Notes under the pieces: model-generated
Told to the model about the DNA's origin: nothing
Databases searched by the model: none
The model's input: the letters and a program-made list of their open reading frames with translations, nothing else
Shown here: positions 1 through 8,212 of the stretch, one piece after another
Position numbering within the stretch: position 1 is the first letter of the stretch
Layout: every line of letters starts with the position of its first letter
Position numbers and translations under genes: made by a program
Assembly (NCBI RefSeq): GCF_964642095.1
Contig: NZ_OZ209244.1
Location: 2,170,001-2,234,000 of the forward strand
Reading direction: 5' to 3'
From: Fretibacterium fastidiosum
Lineage (GTDB): Bacteria > Synergistota > Synergistia > Synergistales > Aminobacteriaceae
Length of the DNA stretch: 64,000 nucleotides

Positions 1-1
1 C

Positions 2-436
2 AGGTCCAGGGAGAGGGCGCTGGCGTCGCTGGCGGAGGACTACCTGGCGCGCATTCGCCCGGCGGGACTGGTGGGGGTGGAGCGCACCCCGGACGTTCCG
101 GCGCGCTCGCCGGAGGAGGCGATGGCGAAGGAGGGGCAGGATATCCTGCGCCGCATCAGGCCCAGGGATCGGACGGTCCTCCTGCGCGAGGACGGCGCCG
201 AGTACGACAGTCCGGGGTTCGCCTCGTTTCTTGCCGCTGAAATGGAACGGGCCGGAGGACGCCTCCTGATGGTGATCGGCGGCCCCTGGGGGACGAGCGA
301 CGCGGTGAAGGCGCGCGCGGACACGGGGCTTTCGCTCTCCCAAATGACCTTCACCCACGAGATGAGCTTCCTCTTCCTGGCGGAGCAGCTGTACCGCGCT
401 TTCTCGATTTTACAGGGGACCGGATACCACCACTAA
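2..436 (+). CDS. rlmH: RlmH, 23S rRNA pseudouridine-1915 N3-methyltransferase (5' truncated by window edge)
   Basis: SPOUT-class methyltransferase that methylates pseudouridine 1915 in helix 69 of 23S rRNA on assembled ribosomes. The frame is open from base 2, so the start codon lies before the window. The family signature is clear: an LLxEDG/YDSxxFA segment, the glycine-rich GGPWG SAM-binding loop, then LSLSQMTFTHE and the C-terminal RAFSILQGTGYHH, close to the usual RxxxILxGxPYHK ending. About 144 residues are visible of a usual ~155. The stop codon abuts an inverted-repeat element on the right. The family call is firm; only the N-terminus is missing. Confidence 0.93.
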   Translation, partial: RSRERALASLAEDYLARIRPAGLVGVERTPDVPARSPEEAMAKEGQDILRRIRPRDRTVLLREDGAEYDSPGFASFLAAEMERAGGRLLMVIGGPWGTSDAVKARADTGLSLSQMTFTHEMSFLFLAEQLYRAFSILQGTGYHH

Positions 437-559
437 TTCCAATCCCAAATCCATCGTACACTTCGTTGTTTTTGCTCGCCTTGCTCGACGTACTATTATG
501 TACGCCTTCGCTGCAGCTCGCAAAAGCCGCCTCGTCCACGAAGGATTTGGAAATGGAAT
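436..559. repeat. 124-bp intergenic element with 21-bp terminal inverted repeats
   Basis: The left arm (436-456, starting ATTCCAATCC) and the right arm (539-559) are inverted copies of each other with about three mismatches. The interior holds a second short palindrome, CGTAC-N6-GTACG, at 489-504. A shortened relative lies at 15932-16014, sharing ATCGTACA(C/T)TTCGTTGTTTT on the left and GATTTGGAAATGG on the right. The element sits between the convergent 3' ends of rlmH and cdc48. It has no coding capacity. It looks like a MITE- or REP-type dispersed repeat that could fold into a long hairpin and act as a bidirectional terminator. No target-site duplication is obvious. Confidence 0.7.
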
Positions 560-589
560 GAGACGGTACGTTCAGTGGCGGGCGTTCCG

Positions 590-2686
590 TCAGCGCCTGC
601 CCAGGTCCTCCAGCGCTGCCTCGAAGTGGGATGCCGCGAGGAGGATCGTCTCCACGCCCTGCGTGATACTGTCCCGCAGGGCTGCCAGGGCCGCCTTCCG
701 GCAGATGAAGGCGATGTCTGCGCCCGTCATGCCGTCGGTGCGCTCCGCGAGGGTCGTCAGGTCCACGTCCGGCGCCACGGGCTTCCTGCGGAGCTCGATC
801 TGAAAGATATCCCGCCGCGCCTCCGCGTCCGGCAGGGAAAGCTCCAGGATCAGGTCAAACCTTCCGGGCGTGAGGCACGACGGATTCACCAGGTCCAGCC
901 GGTTGGTCGTGGCCAGGACGACGACGCCCTGAAGGTCCTCGATGCCGTTCATTTCGGACATGAACTGTCCGATGACCCGCTTCTCGGTGACGCCGTCCCC
1001 CGCGTTCGCGGGGAGGAGGGACTCGACCTCGTCGAAGTAGAGGATGGAGGGCGCCGCCTGACGCGCCACGCGAAAGACCTCGCGGAGGGCCCTTTCGGAT
1101 TCCCCGATGTAGCGCGACATAATGGAAGGCCCCTTGACCGGGATGAAGTTGATCCCGCTCTCTCGTGCCAGGGCGCGCGCCAGAAGGGTCTTCCCCGTCC
1201 CGGAGGGCCCGTGAAGCAGGATCCCGCGGATCGGTCGGATCCCACACCTCTCGAAGAGGTCCGCGTGCTCCAGCGGCCACATAACGGCGTTGTAGAGCTC
1301 CGCCTTGACGTCCTCCAGCCCCCCGATGTCCTGCCAGGAGACGTCTGGAATCTCGACGAAGACCTCGCGGATCGCCGAGGGTTCGATCTCCATCAGGGCG
1401 GACAGGAAGTGGCGCATCCCGACCTCGAGGGCTGCGACCCTCTCGTAGGGGATCGTCTGGGTCCTGAGATCGACGTAGGGCAGGACGTCGCGCACGCAGG
1501 CCATCGCGGCCTCCTTCGCCAGCGCTTCGAGGTCGGCGCCCACGAAGCCGTGGGAGAGCGCGGCCACCCTCTTCAGGTCCACGTCCTTCGCCAGGGGCAT
1601 ACCGCGCGTGTGTATCTGAAGGATCTCAAGTCGTCCCGCGCTGTTGGGGATCGGGACCGATATCTCCCGGTCGAAGCGCCCCGGACGCCGAAGGGCGGGG
1701 TCCAGCGCGTTCGGGATGTTGGTCGCCGCGATCACGACGACCTGCCCGCGCGACTCGAGGCCGTCCATCAGCGCGAGGAGCTGGGCCACGACCCGGCGCT
1801 CCACCTGCTTCTCGCTGCCCATGTCCTCGCGCTTCGGAGCGATGGCGTCGATCTCGTCGATGAAGATGATGGAGGGAGCCCGCTCCTGTGCCTCCTCGAA
1901 GATGTTGCGGAGCCGTTCCTCGCTCTCCCCGTAGAACTTCCCTATGATCTCGGGCCCGGAGATGTGGGTGAACCAGGCGTCCGTCTCCCCGGCCACCGCC
2001 CTGGCGATGACGGTCTTCCCCGTCCCCGGAGGGCCGTAGAGCAGGACCCCCTTGGGAGGCTGGATGCCGAGGCGCTCAAAGACCTGCGGAAAGCGCAGGG
2101 GGAGCTCGATCATCTCCCGCACCTTGCGGATCTGCGCCCCGAGGCCGCCGATGTCCTCGTAGGAGACCCTGTGCGGTCGGACCGTCTTCGCGGGCTTCAG
2201 CAGGTTCAGGCAGGTGGCCCTGTTGAGCACCACCGTCCCCGCGGGCGTCGTCGCCGTGACGCGGAAGTCGCAGACGCGGGTTCCGAAGAGGTTGACCCGC
2301 ACGCGGTCTCCCGTGCGGACGGCCGTGTCCTCCAGGGACGATAACAGGTACTCCTGGTCCTGCTCCTTGTCCGACAGCTTCGTCTCCGTCAGGGGCTCCA
2401 GGGTGGCATTGCCCGCAAAGCGCCGCTCCACGGCCCCCTCGACGCTGACCGTCTCGTCCAGGGAGGTCGAGGCGTTCTCGCGGAGCAGGCCGTCGATTTG
2501 AAGGATGCCGCGCCCCGCCTCCGGGTCCCCCGCCCTGGCGCGGGCCGCCGTCGTCCTCTTTCCCGTGATTTCGATGAGCGCGCCCTCCGAGAGCCCCAGT
2601 TGCTCCATGTCCTTCGGGTGCATTCTGGCAATGCCCTTCAGGGCGTCTCCTGGGTACGACTCCTGCACCTTGAAATCCTTTCGCAT
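590..2686 (-). CDS. Cdc48/VCP-type AAA+ ATPase, two AAA domains
   Basis: Predicted hexameric ATP-driven unfoldase of the Cdc48/p97/VAT family, 698 residues. An N-terminal double-psi barrel/Cdc48_N region (about 1-170) starts with MRKDFKV and a LARMHP-like IARMHPKDM. AAA domain 1 has Walker A GPPGTGKT at 218-225, Walker B FIDEID with D277/E278 and an RPGRFD arginine-finger motif. AAA domain 2 has Walker A GPSGTGKT at 493-500, Walker B YFDEVE with D552/E553, and TPGRFD. Both ATPase sites look intact. The start at 2686 is chosen because homologues begin near there and GGTGAGGAG lies just upstream. An in-frame extension to 2746 would overlap the deacetylase. It is probably co-transcribed with the deacetylase 38 bp upstream. 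No substrate adaptor or protease gene is adjacent. Confidence 0.9.
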   Translation of the reverse strand: MRKDFKVQESYPGDALKGIARMHPKDMEQLGLSEGALIEITGKRTTAARARAGDPEAGRGILQIDGLLRENASTSLDETVSVEGAVERRFAGNATLEPLTETKLSDKEQDQEYLLSSLEDTAVRTGDRVRVNLFGTRVCDFRVTATTPAGTVVLNRATCLNLLKPAKTVRPHRVSYEDIGGLGAQIRKVREMIELPLRFPQVFERLGIQPPKGVLLYGPPGTGKTVIARAVAGETDAWFTHISGPEIIGKFYGESEERLRNIFEEAQERAPSIIFIDEIDAIAPKREDMGSEKQVERRVVAQLLALMDGLESRGQVVVIAATNIPNALDPALRRPGRFDREISVPIPNSAGRLEILQIHTRGMPLAKDVDLKRVAALSHGFVGADLEALAKEAAMACVRDVLPYVDLRTQTIPYERVAALEVGMRHFLSALMEIEPSAIREVFVEIPDVSWQDIGGLEDVKAELYNAVMWPLEHADLFERCGIRPIRGILLHGPSGTGKTLLARALARESGINFIPVKGPSIMSRYIGESERALREVFRVARQAAPSILYFDEVESLLPANAGDGVTEKRVIGQFMSEMNGIEDLQGVVVLATTNRLDLVNPSCLTPGRFDLILELSLPDAEARRDIFQIELRRKPVAPDVDLTTLAERTDGMTGADIAFICRKAALAALRDSITQGVETILLAASHFEAALEDLGRR

Positions 2687-2724
2687 CTCCTCACCGCTTC
2701 CCGGGGTCAGGCCCTCTGCCGCCC

Positions 2725-3405
2725 CTAGACAAGTCCTCCGTCCCACAGCTCGCTCAGGCGGACGAAACGATAGCCCCTCAGCCGAAGCGTCTCGACGATC
2801 TGCGGGAGCGCGGCCACCGTGTTGGGGACCCCCGAATGCATCAGGACGATCGCTCCGGGCTTTGCGTTCTCCGTCACCAGCCTCACGATGTCCTGGGCGG
2901 GCTTTCCCGTGTAGTCCGCAGTGTTCACGTTCCAGAGGCCAAGCCTCAGGTTCATGCGCCGCATGGCGTTGAACACCTTGAGGTTGAAGGCGCCGCCGGG
3001 CGGCCTCAGAAAGCGCGATCTCGGCAGGTTCAGGTTCTCAAAGACCTCGTCGCAGCGCTCCGCCTCCCGCATGATCTTTTCGATCCAAAGGGTGTAGAGC
3101 CGCGGATGGGTGTAGCTGTGGTTTTCCAGCTCGTGCCCCGCGCGGCTCAGGGAAAGCGTTATCCCGCTGTAGCGTTCCGCGAACTTCCCCACGAGGAAGA
3201 AGGTCGCGTGAACGTCCTGCTCCTTCAGCGCGGCCATCAGCTCCTGCATTCCGTGCTCTCTTGGGCCGTCGTCAAAGGTCAGGGCGATCTCCTTCACGAA
3301 GGGGTCCCCCGAGGCGATGCCCCACCTTCGCCGCTCCATGGACAAGGGGCCCCACTCGATGCAGAGGAACAGCGTCAGGGCACACAGCATAAACTTTCGA
3401 CACAA
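2725..3405 (-). CDS. Secreted polysaccharide deacetylase (NodB/CE4 family)
   Basis: Metal-dependent deacetylase for N-acetylated or O-acetylated polysaccharide, 226 residues. An N-terminal hydrophobic stretch (about residues 5-17, LCALTLFLC) suggests export or membrane anchoring. The NodB motifs are visible in order: TFDDGP (catalytic Asp and metal Asp), NHSYTHP (metal His pair), RPPGG, the NTADY region and IVLMHSG (catalytic His). The length is that of a bare catalytic domain. The start used is TTG at 3405 with a GAGG stretch five bases upstream; ATG at 3390 is an alternative that shortens the signal. It overlaps no other gene and is followed by cdc48 in the same direction. The substrate could be peptidoglycan or exopolysaccharide and cannot be told from the sequence. 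Confidence 0.88.
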   Translation of the reverse strand: MCRKFMLCALTLFLCIEWGPLSMERRRWGIASGDPFVKEIALTFDDGPREHGMQELMAALKEQDVHATFFLVGKFAERYSGITLSLSRAGHELENHSYTHPRLYTLWIEKIMREAERCDEVFENLNLPRSRFLRPPGGAFNLKVFNAMRRMNLRLGLWNVNTADYTGKPAQDIVRLVTENAKPGAIVLMHSGVPNTVAALPQIVETLRLRGYRFVRLSELWDGGLV

Positions 3406-3536
3406 ACGGCCTCATTCCTTTATCTTCAGGATTCCTCTCGGACTTCTCTCAGGGCGCCGCGCCCGCGCCTGAACCACGACATTTTCCCAATCTCAATATC
3501 AGCCTAACATGAGAGGGAAGTCGGGAAAAGACGCTA

Positions 3537-3542
3537 TATAAT
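3537..3542 (+). promoter_or_regulatory. Candidate -10 box (TATAAT) in the divergent intergenic region
   Basis: The 237-bp gap 3406-3642 separates the leftward deacetylase from the rightward HD gene. It is noticeably AT-richer than its surroundings and holds a perfect TATAAT about 100 bases before the HD start. I see no convincing -35 hexamer at the usual spacing, so the promoter call rests on the -10 alone. Nothing else recognisable lies in the gap except the AGGAGG ribosome site at 3629-3634. Confidence 0.35.
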
Positions 3543-3642
3543 ACAAGAGATTTATTTTAGATGAAAGCATACCCTTTTTCGTCCGCAATTTTGTTGAGGC
3601 GGTTACGCTTCCGGATTCGGTCGAGCTTAGGAGGAGAGACAC

Positions 3643-4215
3643 TTGAGACCTGACAGGGACGAGGCCCTGGCGCTCCTGAAGAAGTACAACACCGAGGAGT
3701 CCCACCTGCGCCACGCGCTGGCCGTCGAGGGCGCCATGCGCCACTTCGCGAGGCTGGCGGGGGAGGACGAGGACCTTTGGGGCGTCGTGGGCATCCTGCA
3801 CGACATCGACTGGGAGCGCACCATGCAGACGCCGGAAAGGCATTGTCACCTGGCACGGGATTTCCTGAGCGAGGCCGGCGTGGACGAGGAGATCATCCAC
3901 GCCGTCGAGTCCCACGGCTACGGGATATGCATCGACGTGGAGCCCTCGAACGCGATGGAGCGCACGCTCTTTGCCGTCGACGAGCTGACGGGGATCGTCA
4001 TCACCGCAGGCCTCGTGCGTCCGTCGCGCTCTCTGGCCGACCTGGAGCTGAAGTCGGTGAAGAAGAAGTGGAAGGACAAGGCCTTCGCCCGCGGGGTGAA
4101 CCGGGAGCTCATCAAGGAGGGGGCCGAGAGGATGGGGATGCCCCTGGACCAGGTCATCGAGGAGACCATCCTCGCGCTCCGTCCCATCGAGGCCCAGATC
4201 GGGTTCCAGGCCTGA
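3643..4215 (+). CDS. HD-superfamily phosphohydrolase, COG2316 type
   Basis: Predicted metal-dependent phosphohydrolase of 190 residues. The HD signature is complete: the first His in RHALAVEG, the paired HD in GILHDIDWE, a downstream His in AVESHGYG, and a late Asp in FAVDELTG. The start is TTG at 3643, supported by AGGAGG at 3629-3634. It ends before an AT-rich stretch that precedes the two-component system, so it is probably a separate transcript from the regulator. COG2316 proteins have no well-established substrate, so no specific nucleotide or metabolite is proposed. Confidence 0.85.
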   Translation: MRPDRDEALALLKKYNTEESHLRHALAVEGAMRHFARLAGEDEDLWGVVGILHDIDWERTMQTPERHCHLARDFLSEAGVDEEIIHAVESHGYGICIDVEPSNAMERTLFAVDELTGIVITAGLVRPSRSLADLELKSVKKKWKDKAFARGVNRELIKEGAERMGMPLDQVIEETILALRPIEAQIGFQA

Positions 4216-4244
4216 GGCCGGCGGCCCTGGACTTAATTTTCAAC

Positions 4245-4258
4245 TCAAAACGTTTTGA
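4245..4258. promoter_or_regulatory. Perfect 14-bp palindrome TCAAAACGTTTTGA, candidate operator
   Basis: A perfect 14-bp inverted repeat lies 51 bases upstream of the response-regulator start, in an AT-rich stretch. It is followed at 4268-4285 by a second inverted repeat, GCGCCCG-TAAT-CGGGCGC. The first has the size and symmetry of a binding site for a dimeric regulator, possibly autoregulation by the NarL-type protein downstream. The second forms a hairpin that has a T-tract only when read leftward. Function is inferred from position only. Confidence 0.4.
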
Positions 4259-4308
4259 ACTAAAAACGCGCCCGTAATCGGGCGCAGACCGGGAGAGAAG
4301 AATCCATT

Positions 4309-4956
4309 ATGACGATCAAAATTTTGCTGGCAGACGATCACCCCCTGACCCGCGCGGGCATCGCGGAGTTCCTTCGAAGGGAGATCTCCTTTTCGCTCGT
4401 GGCGGAGGCGGAGGACGGCGTGAAGGCGTGGGACCTGATTCAGGAGCTGAAGCCCGACGTCGCGCTCCTCGACATTCGGATGCCGGGGCTGGACGGCGTC
4501 TCCGTCGCCCAGAAGGTCAAGACCGCGGGGCTGGCCACCGCGACGATCATGCTGACCTCCTACGACGCGCAGCAGTACGTCATGGCCTCGCTTCGCGCCG
4601 GCGCCCGCGGCTTCGTGCTGAAGACGGTGAGCCCGCGGGAGCTCACCACAGCGATCAACACCGTGGCCAAGGGCGGCCTTTACCTCGACCCGGAGGTGGC
4701 CTCGGTGATGGGGGAGCGCGACTTCATTCCAGAACAGCTCTCCGCGCGCGAGAGGGAGGTCCTGCTCCTTGCGGCGAAGGGGCTCTCCAGCAAGGAGGTG
4801 GCCAAGCGCCTCTTCATCAGCGAGCGCACCGTGCAGACGCACCTGGCCTCGATCTACGACAAACTGGGGTCCAAGAACAAGACGGAGGCGCTGCTCCTGG
4901 CCCTGAAGTACGGGGTGGTCACCCTCGAGGAGCTCTTGGCGGATGACGAGGAATAG
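4309..4956 (+). CDS. NarL/LuxR-family response regulator
   Basis: DNA-binding response regulator of 215 residues. The receiver domain (about 1-120) has the acidic pair D9/D10, phosphoacceptor D55 in LLDIRMPG, the conserved Thr in MLTS and Lys in FVLK. A C-terminal LuxR-type helix-turn-helix (about 145-205) begins LSAREREVLLLAAKG and contains the recognition segment ISERTVQTHL. It lies 18 bp before a matching HisKA_3-type kinase, so the two form a cognate pair. A perfect palindrome 51 bases upstream is a candidate autoregulatory site. The signal and regulon are unknown. Confidence 0.92.
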   Translation: MTIKILLADDHPLTRAGIAEFLRREISFSLVAEAEDGVKAWDLIQELKPDVALLDIRMPGLDGVSVAQKVKTAGLATATIMLTSYDAQQYVMASLRAGARGFVLKTVSPRELTTAINTVAKGGLYLDPEVASVMGERDFIPEQLSAREREVLLLAAKGLSSKEVAKRLFISERTVQTHLASIYDKLGSKNKTEALLLALKYGVVTLEELLADDEE

Positions 4957-4974
4957 CGGCGTACGGGCCCTGCC

Positions 4975-6435
4975 ATGCTGAGGGAGAGGCTCGCCCGATT
5001 CCGCGGGACGAAGCACCACTTCCTCGCCTTTCTCCTGTGCGCGCTGCTCCTTCCCTCCATCGCGGTGGTCCTCGTGGCCGTGCTGGGGATGGTGAGCCAG
5101 GAGAGGGCCATGGAGGCCGCGGTCCGCTCCTACGTTCAGGACCTGGCCTACCACCTGAGCTCGGACGCGCGGGTCTGGTCCTTTCCCTACAGCCTGATGG
5201 GTGACGCCTCGCGCTATCCCTTCTTCTCGTGGGGGCCCTCGATCCCTGGATGGGTGGCGCTCCTCAGCCTGGACGGGAAGGTCATCATGGCCTCCCCTGG
5301 GGCGATGAACATTGCGGCCATCTGGCGCAACGACCTGCCCATCGGGACGGCGACGCGGGTGACGGACAAGCAGGGGGCCCAGTACACCCTTGCGATCTAC
5401 CCCCTCAGCAAGGGAGACGGGCTCGTCGTCGCCGCCGTCTCATGGGATCAACTCCTGGGCGGTCTGGTGAGGGTCGTGCGCATGTGGCCCGCGCTCATCG
5501 TCCTGATGACGCTGGGGAGCTTCTGTGCCATCCGCCTCCTCTGGAGCCGGCTGGTGCTGCCCCTCCAGTCCCTGGTGGCGGAGATCGACAGCCTGAGCCT
5601 GGGGAAGGGCATCTCCCCCGAGCTGGAGCGCGGCGCCGTCAGGGAGATCGAGAGCGTCCACCGCGCCCTGATGCGCTTCTCCAAGGCGGCGGTGGAGAGG
5701 GACAACCTCCGCAATCGCTACGTTCGCGACATCGTCAGAGTGCAGGAGAAGGAGCGGCTGGACATGGCCAGGGAGATCCACGACGGCCCGCTTCAGGACA
5801 TCACCGCCCTCCTTCAGCAGATCCACATGCTGTTGGAGGACGACTCCCCGCAGCCCCGCATCGAGAGGACGGAATCCCTGGCAAAGACGGTCGTGCGCGA
5901 GCTGCGCGGCCTCTGCGACGAGCTGGCCCCGCCATGGATGGACCTGGGGCTGGCGAGGACCCTCACGGAGCTTGCGGAACGCCAGTCGCAGAACTACGAC
6001 GTTCAGGTGGGAGTGGACGTCGAAGACGACCTGGACGTGGGGCCGGAGACGACCCTCTCCTTCATGCGCATCTTCCAGGAGGCGATCTCCAACGCCGTGC
6101 GGCACGGGGGCGCGACGGAGGTCCATGCGCAGGTCCACGCCGAAAGCGGAAAACTCTTCCTCGACATCCGGGACAACGGGGGGGGCTTCGACGCCCGCGT
6201 CGATCACGAGACGCTGCGCCTTCAGGGGCATCGCGGCCTGGCCAACATGACGGAGCGGATGTCCCTGATGGGGGGCAGCCTCCAGGTGACCTCGGAGCCG
6301 GGGAGGGGGACGCGGATCCTCGCCGCCCTGCCCCTGAGCGTAGCCCTGAACGCGGAGGGGGCGGAGGGCGAAAACGGGGAGAAGATTGGGCCGGCCCCCG
6401 CAGGGGGGCGGGCGATTAAGGGGGAATCCCATTGA
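4975..6435 (+). CDS. Membrane sensor histidine kinase (HisKA_3, NarX/DesK-like)
   Basis: Sensor kinase of 486 residues. TM1 is at about 16-40 and TM2 at about 170-188. Between them is an extracytoplasmic region of about 130 residues with a Cache-like look (WVALLSLDGKVIMASPG). A HAMP-like linker follows TM2. The HisKA_3 dimerisation domain carries the phosphoacceptor H269 in MAREIHDGPLQD. The HATPase_c domain has the N-box QEAISNAVRHG, G1 box DNGGGFD, and G2 segment HRGLANM. The stop codon overlaps the TTG start of the next gene (TTGA), which suggests coupled translation. The ligand is unknown. Confidence 0.9.
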   Translation: MLRERLARFRGTKHHFLAFLLCALLLPSIAVVLVAVLGMVSQERAMEAAVRSYVQDLAYHLSSDARVWSFPYSLMGDASRYPFFSWGPSIPGWVALLSLDGKVIMASPGAMNIAAIWRNDLPIGTATRVTDKQGAQYTLAIYPLSKGDGLVVAAVSWDQLLGGLVRVVRMWPALIVLMTLGSFCAIRLLWSRLVLPLQSLVAEIDSLSLGKGISPELERGAVREIESVHRALMRFSKAAVERDNLRNRYVRDIVRVQEKERLDMAREIHDGPLQDITALLQQIHMLLEDDSPQPRIERTESLAKTVVRELRGLCDELAPPWMDLGLARTLTELAERQSQNYDVQVGVDVEDDLDVGPETTLSFMRIFQEAISNAVRHGGATEVHAQVHAESGKLFLDIRDNGGGFDARVDHETLRLQGHRGLANMTERMSLMGGSLQVTSEPGRGTRILAALPLSVALNAEGAEGENGEKIGPAPAGGRAIKGESH

Positions 6436-8021
6436 ACGTCAGCTTTTGGGGCGCGGCCGGCGAGGTGACGGGCTCGTGCTATTGCCTTGAGACGGCCGGC
6501 CGTCGCATCCTTGTGGATTGCGGCATCCATCAGGGGGAGGACGAGGACCTCAAGAACGCGGAGCCCCTCCCCGTCGCCCCGGGGGAAATCGAGGCGATCC
6601 TCCTGACCCACGCGCACATGGACCACTCCGGGCGCATCCCCTGGCTGGTGAAGAACGGCTTCAAGGGGCCGATCTACACCACCGGCGCCACGGCTCAACT
6701 GGTGGATATCCTGTGGCACGACTCGGCGCGCCTGATGGCGGAAGAGGCGGAGTGGAAGACCCGCAAGGCCCTGCGCCGCGGACTGCCCGCCGTCCTTCCC
6801 CTCTACGGGGACGACGAGGCGGAGGCTGCCCTGAAGTGCCTGCGGCCGCTGGAGTGGGAGGAGACGCTGGAGGTGCTTCCCGGAGTCTCCGCCACCTTCA
6901 GGGACGCGGGGCACATCCTGGGCAGTTCGTCCATTCTGCTGGACCTGAGCGAGGAGGGGAAGTCCGCGCGCGTCGTCTTCAGCGGGGACCTGGGGCAGCA
7001 GCGGGCGGCTATCGACGGCACGCCCTCCATCTTCAGGGAGGCGGATTACGTCCTGATCGAATCGACCTACGGCGACCGTCTCCACAAGGACGACCAGGCG
7101 TCGCGGGCGGAGTTCCGCGAGGCCGTCCTGACGGCGCTCAGGGACAGGGGGAAGGTGCTGATCCCCAGCTTCGTCGTCGATCGCGCACAGCGGATCCTCT
7201 TCGAGCTCTCCCTGATGCAGATCGAGGGGGTGCTGCCCGAGGTCCCCATCTTCCTGGACTCCCCCATGGGCGTGCGGGCGACGGACCTCTACCGGTCCCA
7301 CGTCGGGACCCTGTCCGACGAGGTGCGGAGGTACGCGGCCTCCGGGGTGGACGTCTTCGCCCCCAGGGGCTTTCAGAGCGTCTCCACCCCGGACGAGTCC
7401 CGAAGCATCAACAACGTCCCCTTTTGCATCGTGATCGCGGGCAGCGGGATGTGTTCGGGCGGGCGCATCATCCACCACATCAAGCACAGCGCATGGAACC
7501 CCAAAAACCACATCATCTTCGTCGGGTATCAGGCCTACGGCACGCTGGGTCGCCGCATCGTGGAGGGAGAGCCCCAGGTGCGCATCGGCGGGGAGGACGT
7601 CGCCGTGCGGGCCAGGGTCCACACCATCGGAGGCTTCTCCGCGCACGCGGACCGCGACGACCTCCTGGCCTGGGCCGGCAACTTCAGGACGAACCCGCTC
7701 TTCTTCGTGACCCACGGCGAGGCGAAGTCCTCCCGGGCCCTTTCCGTCTCCCTGCAGGAGGCGGGGCGGCGCGCCATCGTCCCCGGCCTGGGGCAGGAGT
7801 TCGCCCTCGAGCCGAACGCCCTGGCGCGGAAGGTGGCGCAGCCCTCGGCCAAGCCTGCGGCCGAGAGGACGCTGCACGCCATCGACGACCTTGCGCTTCT
7901 CGTGGAGCAGCTGCGGCGCAGCTCCGGCGCCCTCGGCGACTCGGAGGAGGCGATGCACTACCTGGCCGCGTCCCGCGCCCTGCTGGAGATGGCGGCTCAC
8001 AGGATGAAGGGCGCTTCCTGA
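6432..8021 (+). CDS. Metallo-beta-lactamase/beta-CASP RNA nuclease (Ysh1/CPSF-like)
   Basis: Predicted RNA endo/exonuclease of 529 residues. Zinc-binding motifs are complete: HAHMDHSG (motif 2), DAGHILGSSS (motif 3) and FSGDLGQ (motif 4). The beta-CASP insert contains ESTYGD, GSGMCSGGR and GFSAHAD, and a final VTHGEAKS supplies the last His. There is no N-terminal KH domain, unlike archaeal FttA. The C-terminal ~80 residues are an extra, mostly helical tail. The start is TTG at 6432, overlapping the kinase stop, with AAGGGGG upstream. A strong terminator follows, so it is the last gene of the two-component operon. Confidence 0.9.
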   Translation: MNVSFWGAAGEVTGSCYCLETAGRRILVDCGIHQGEDEDLKNAEPLPVAPGEIEAILLTHAHMDHSGRIPWLVKNGFKGPIYTTGATAQLVDILWHDSARLMAEEAEWKTRKALRRGLPAVLPLYGDDEAEAALKCLRPLEWEETLEVLPGVSATFRDAGHILGSSSILLDLSEEGKSARVVFSGDLGQQRAAIDGTPSIFREADYVLIESTYGDRLHKDDQASRAEFREAVLTALRDRGKVLIPSFVVDRAQRILFELSLMQIEGVLPEVPIFLDSPMGVRATDLYRSHVGTLSDEVRRYAASGVDVFAPRGFQSVSTPDESRSINNVPFCIVIAGSGMCSGGRIIHHIKHSAWNPKNHIIFVGYQAYGTLGRRIVEGEPQVRIGGEDVAVRARVHTIGGFSAHADRDDLLAWAGNFRTNPLFFVTHGEAKSSRALSVSLQEAGRRAIVPGLGQEFALEPNALARKVAQPSAKPAAERTLHAIDDLALLVEQLRRSSGALGDSEEAMHYLAASRALLEMAAHRMKGAS

Positions 8022-8069
8022 AGGAGAGGTGCCCCCTGCCTCCCCGGCGATCGGTCCGGCGCGGCGCCA

Positions 8070-8102
8070 GGCGGCGTTCTCCCGAACGCCGCCATTTTTT
8101 TC
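8070..8102 (+). terminator. Rho-independent terminator after the beta-CASP nuclease gene
   Basis: A ten-base-pair stem GGCGGCGTTC / GAACGCCGCC with a four-base loop (TCCC) is followed by ATTTTTTT. It lies 49 bases after the nuclease stop codon. A TATAAT at 8113-8118, just past the T-tract, may be the -10 of the tyrS promoter, though no clear -35 is visible. Confidence 0.88.
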
Positions 8103-8212
8103 GTTTATGTTTTATAATAAAAAGGAGCACAGGCCTGGGGGTTCCGCGCATATTTCGCCGCGGCGCGGTCCTCGCGGGCTTTTACGTCTTGAGGATTGAG
8201 AGGGCGGGTTTG

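Noticed and set aside
575..2344. Long plus-strand open frame (589 codons) opposite cdc48
   Set aside because: It is antisense to a gene with perfect AAA motifs; its composition is the usual shadow of GC-rich third positions and no family pattern is visible.
6222..8000. Long minus-strand open frame opposite the beta-CASP nuclease
   Set aside because: Shadow of a gene with all MBL motifs intact.
8103..8212. T-box leader before tyrS
   Set aside because: The leader is too short and lacks the conserved T-box sequence and an antiterminator.
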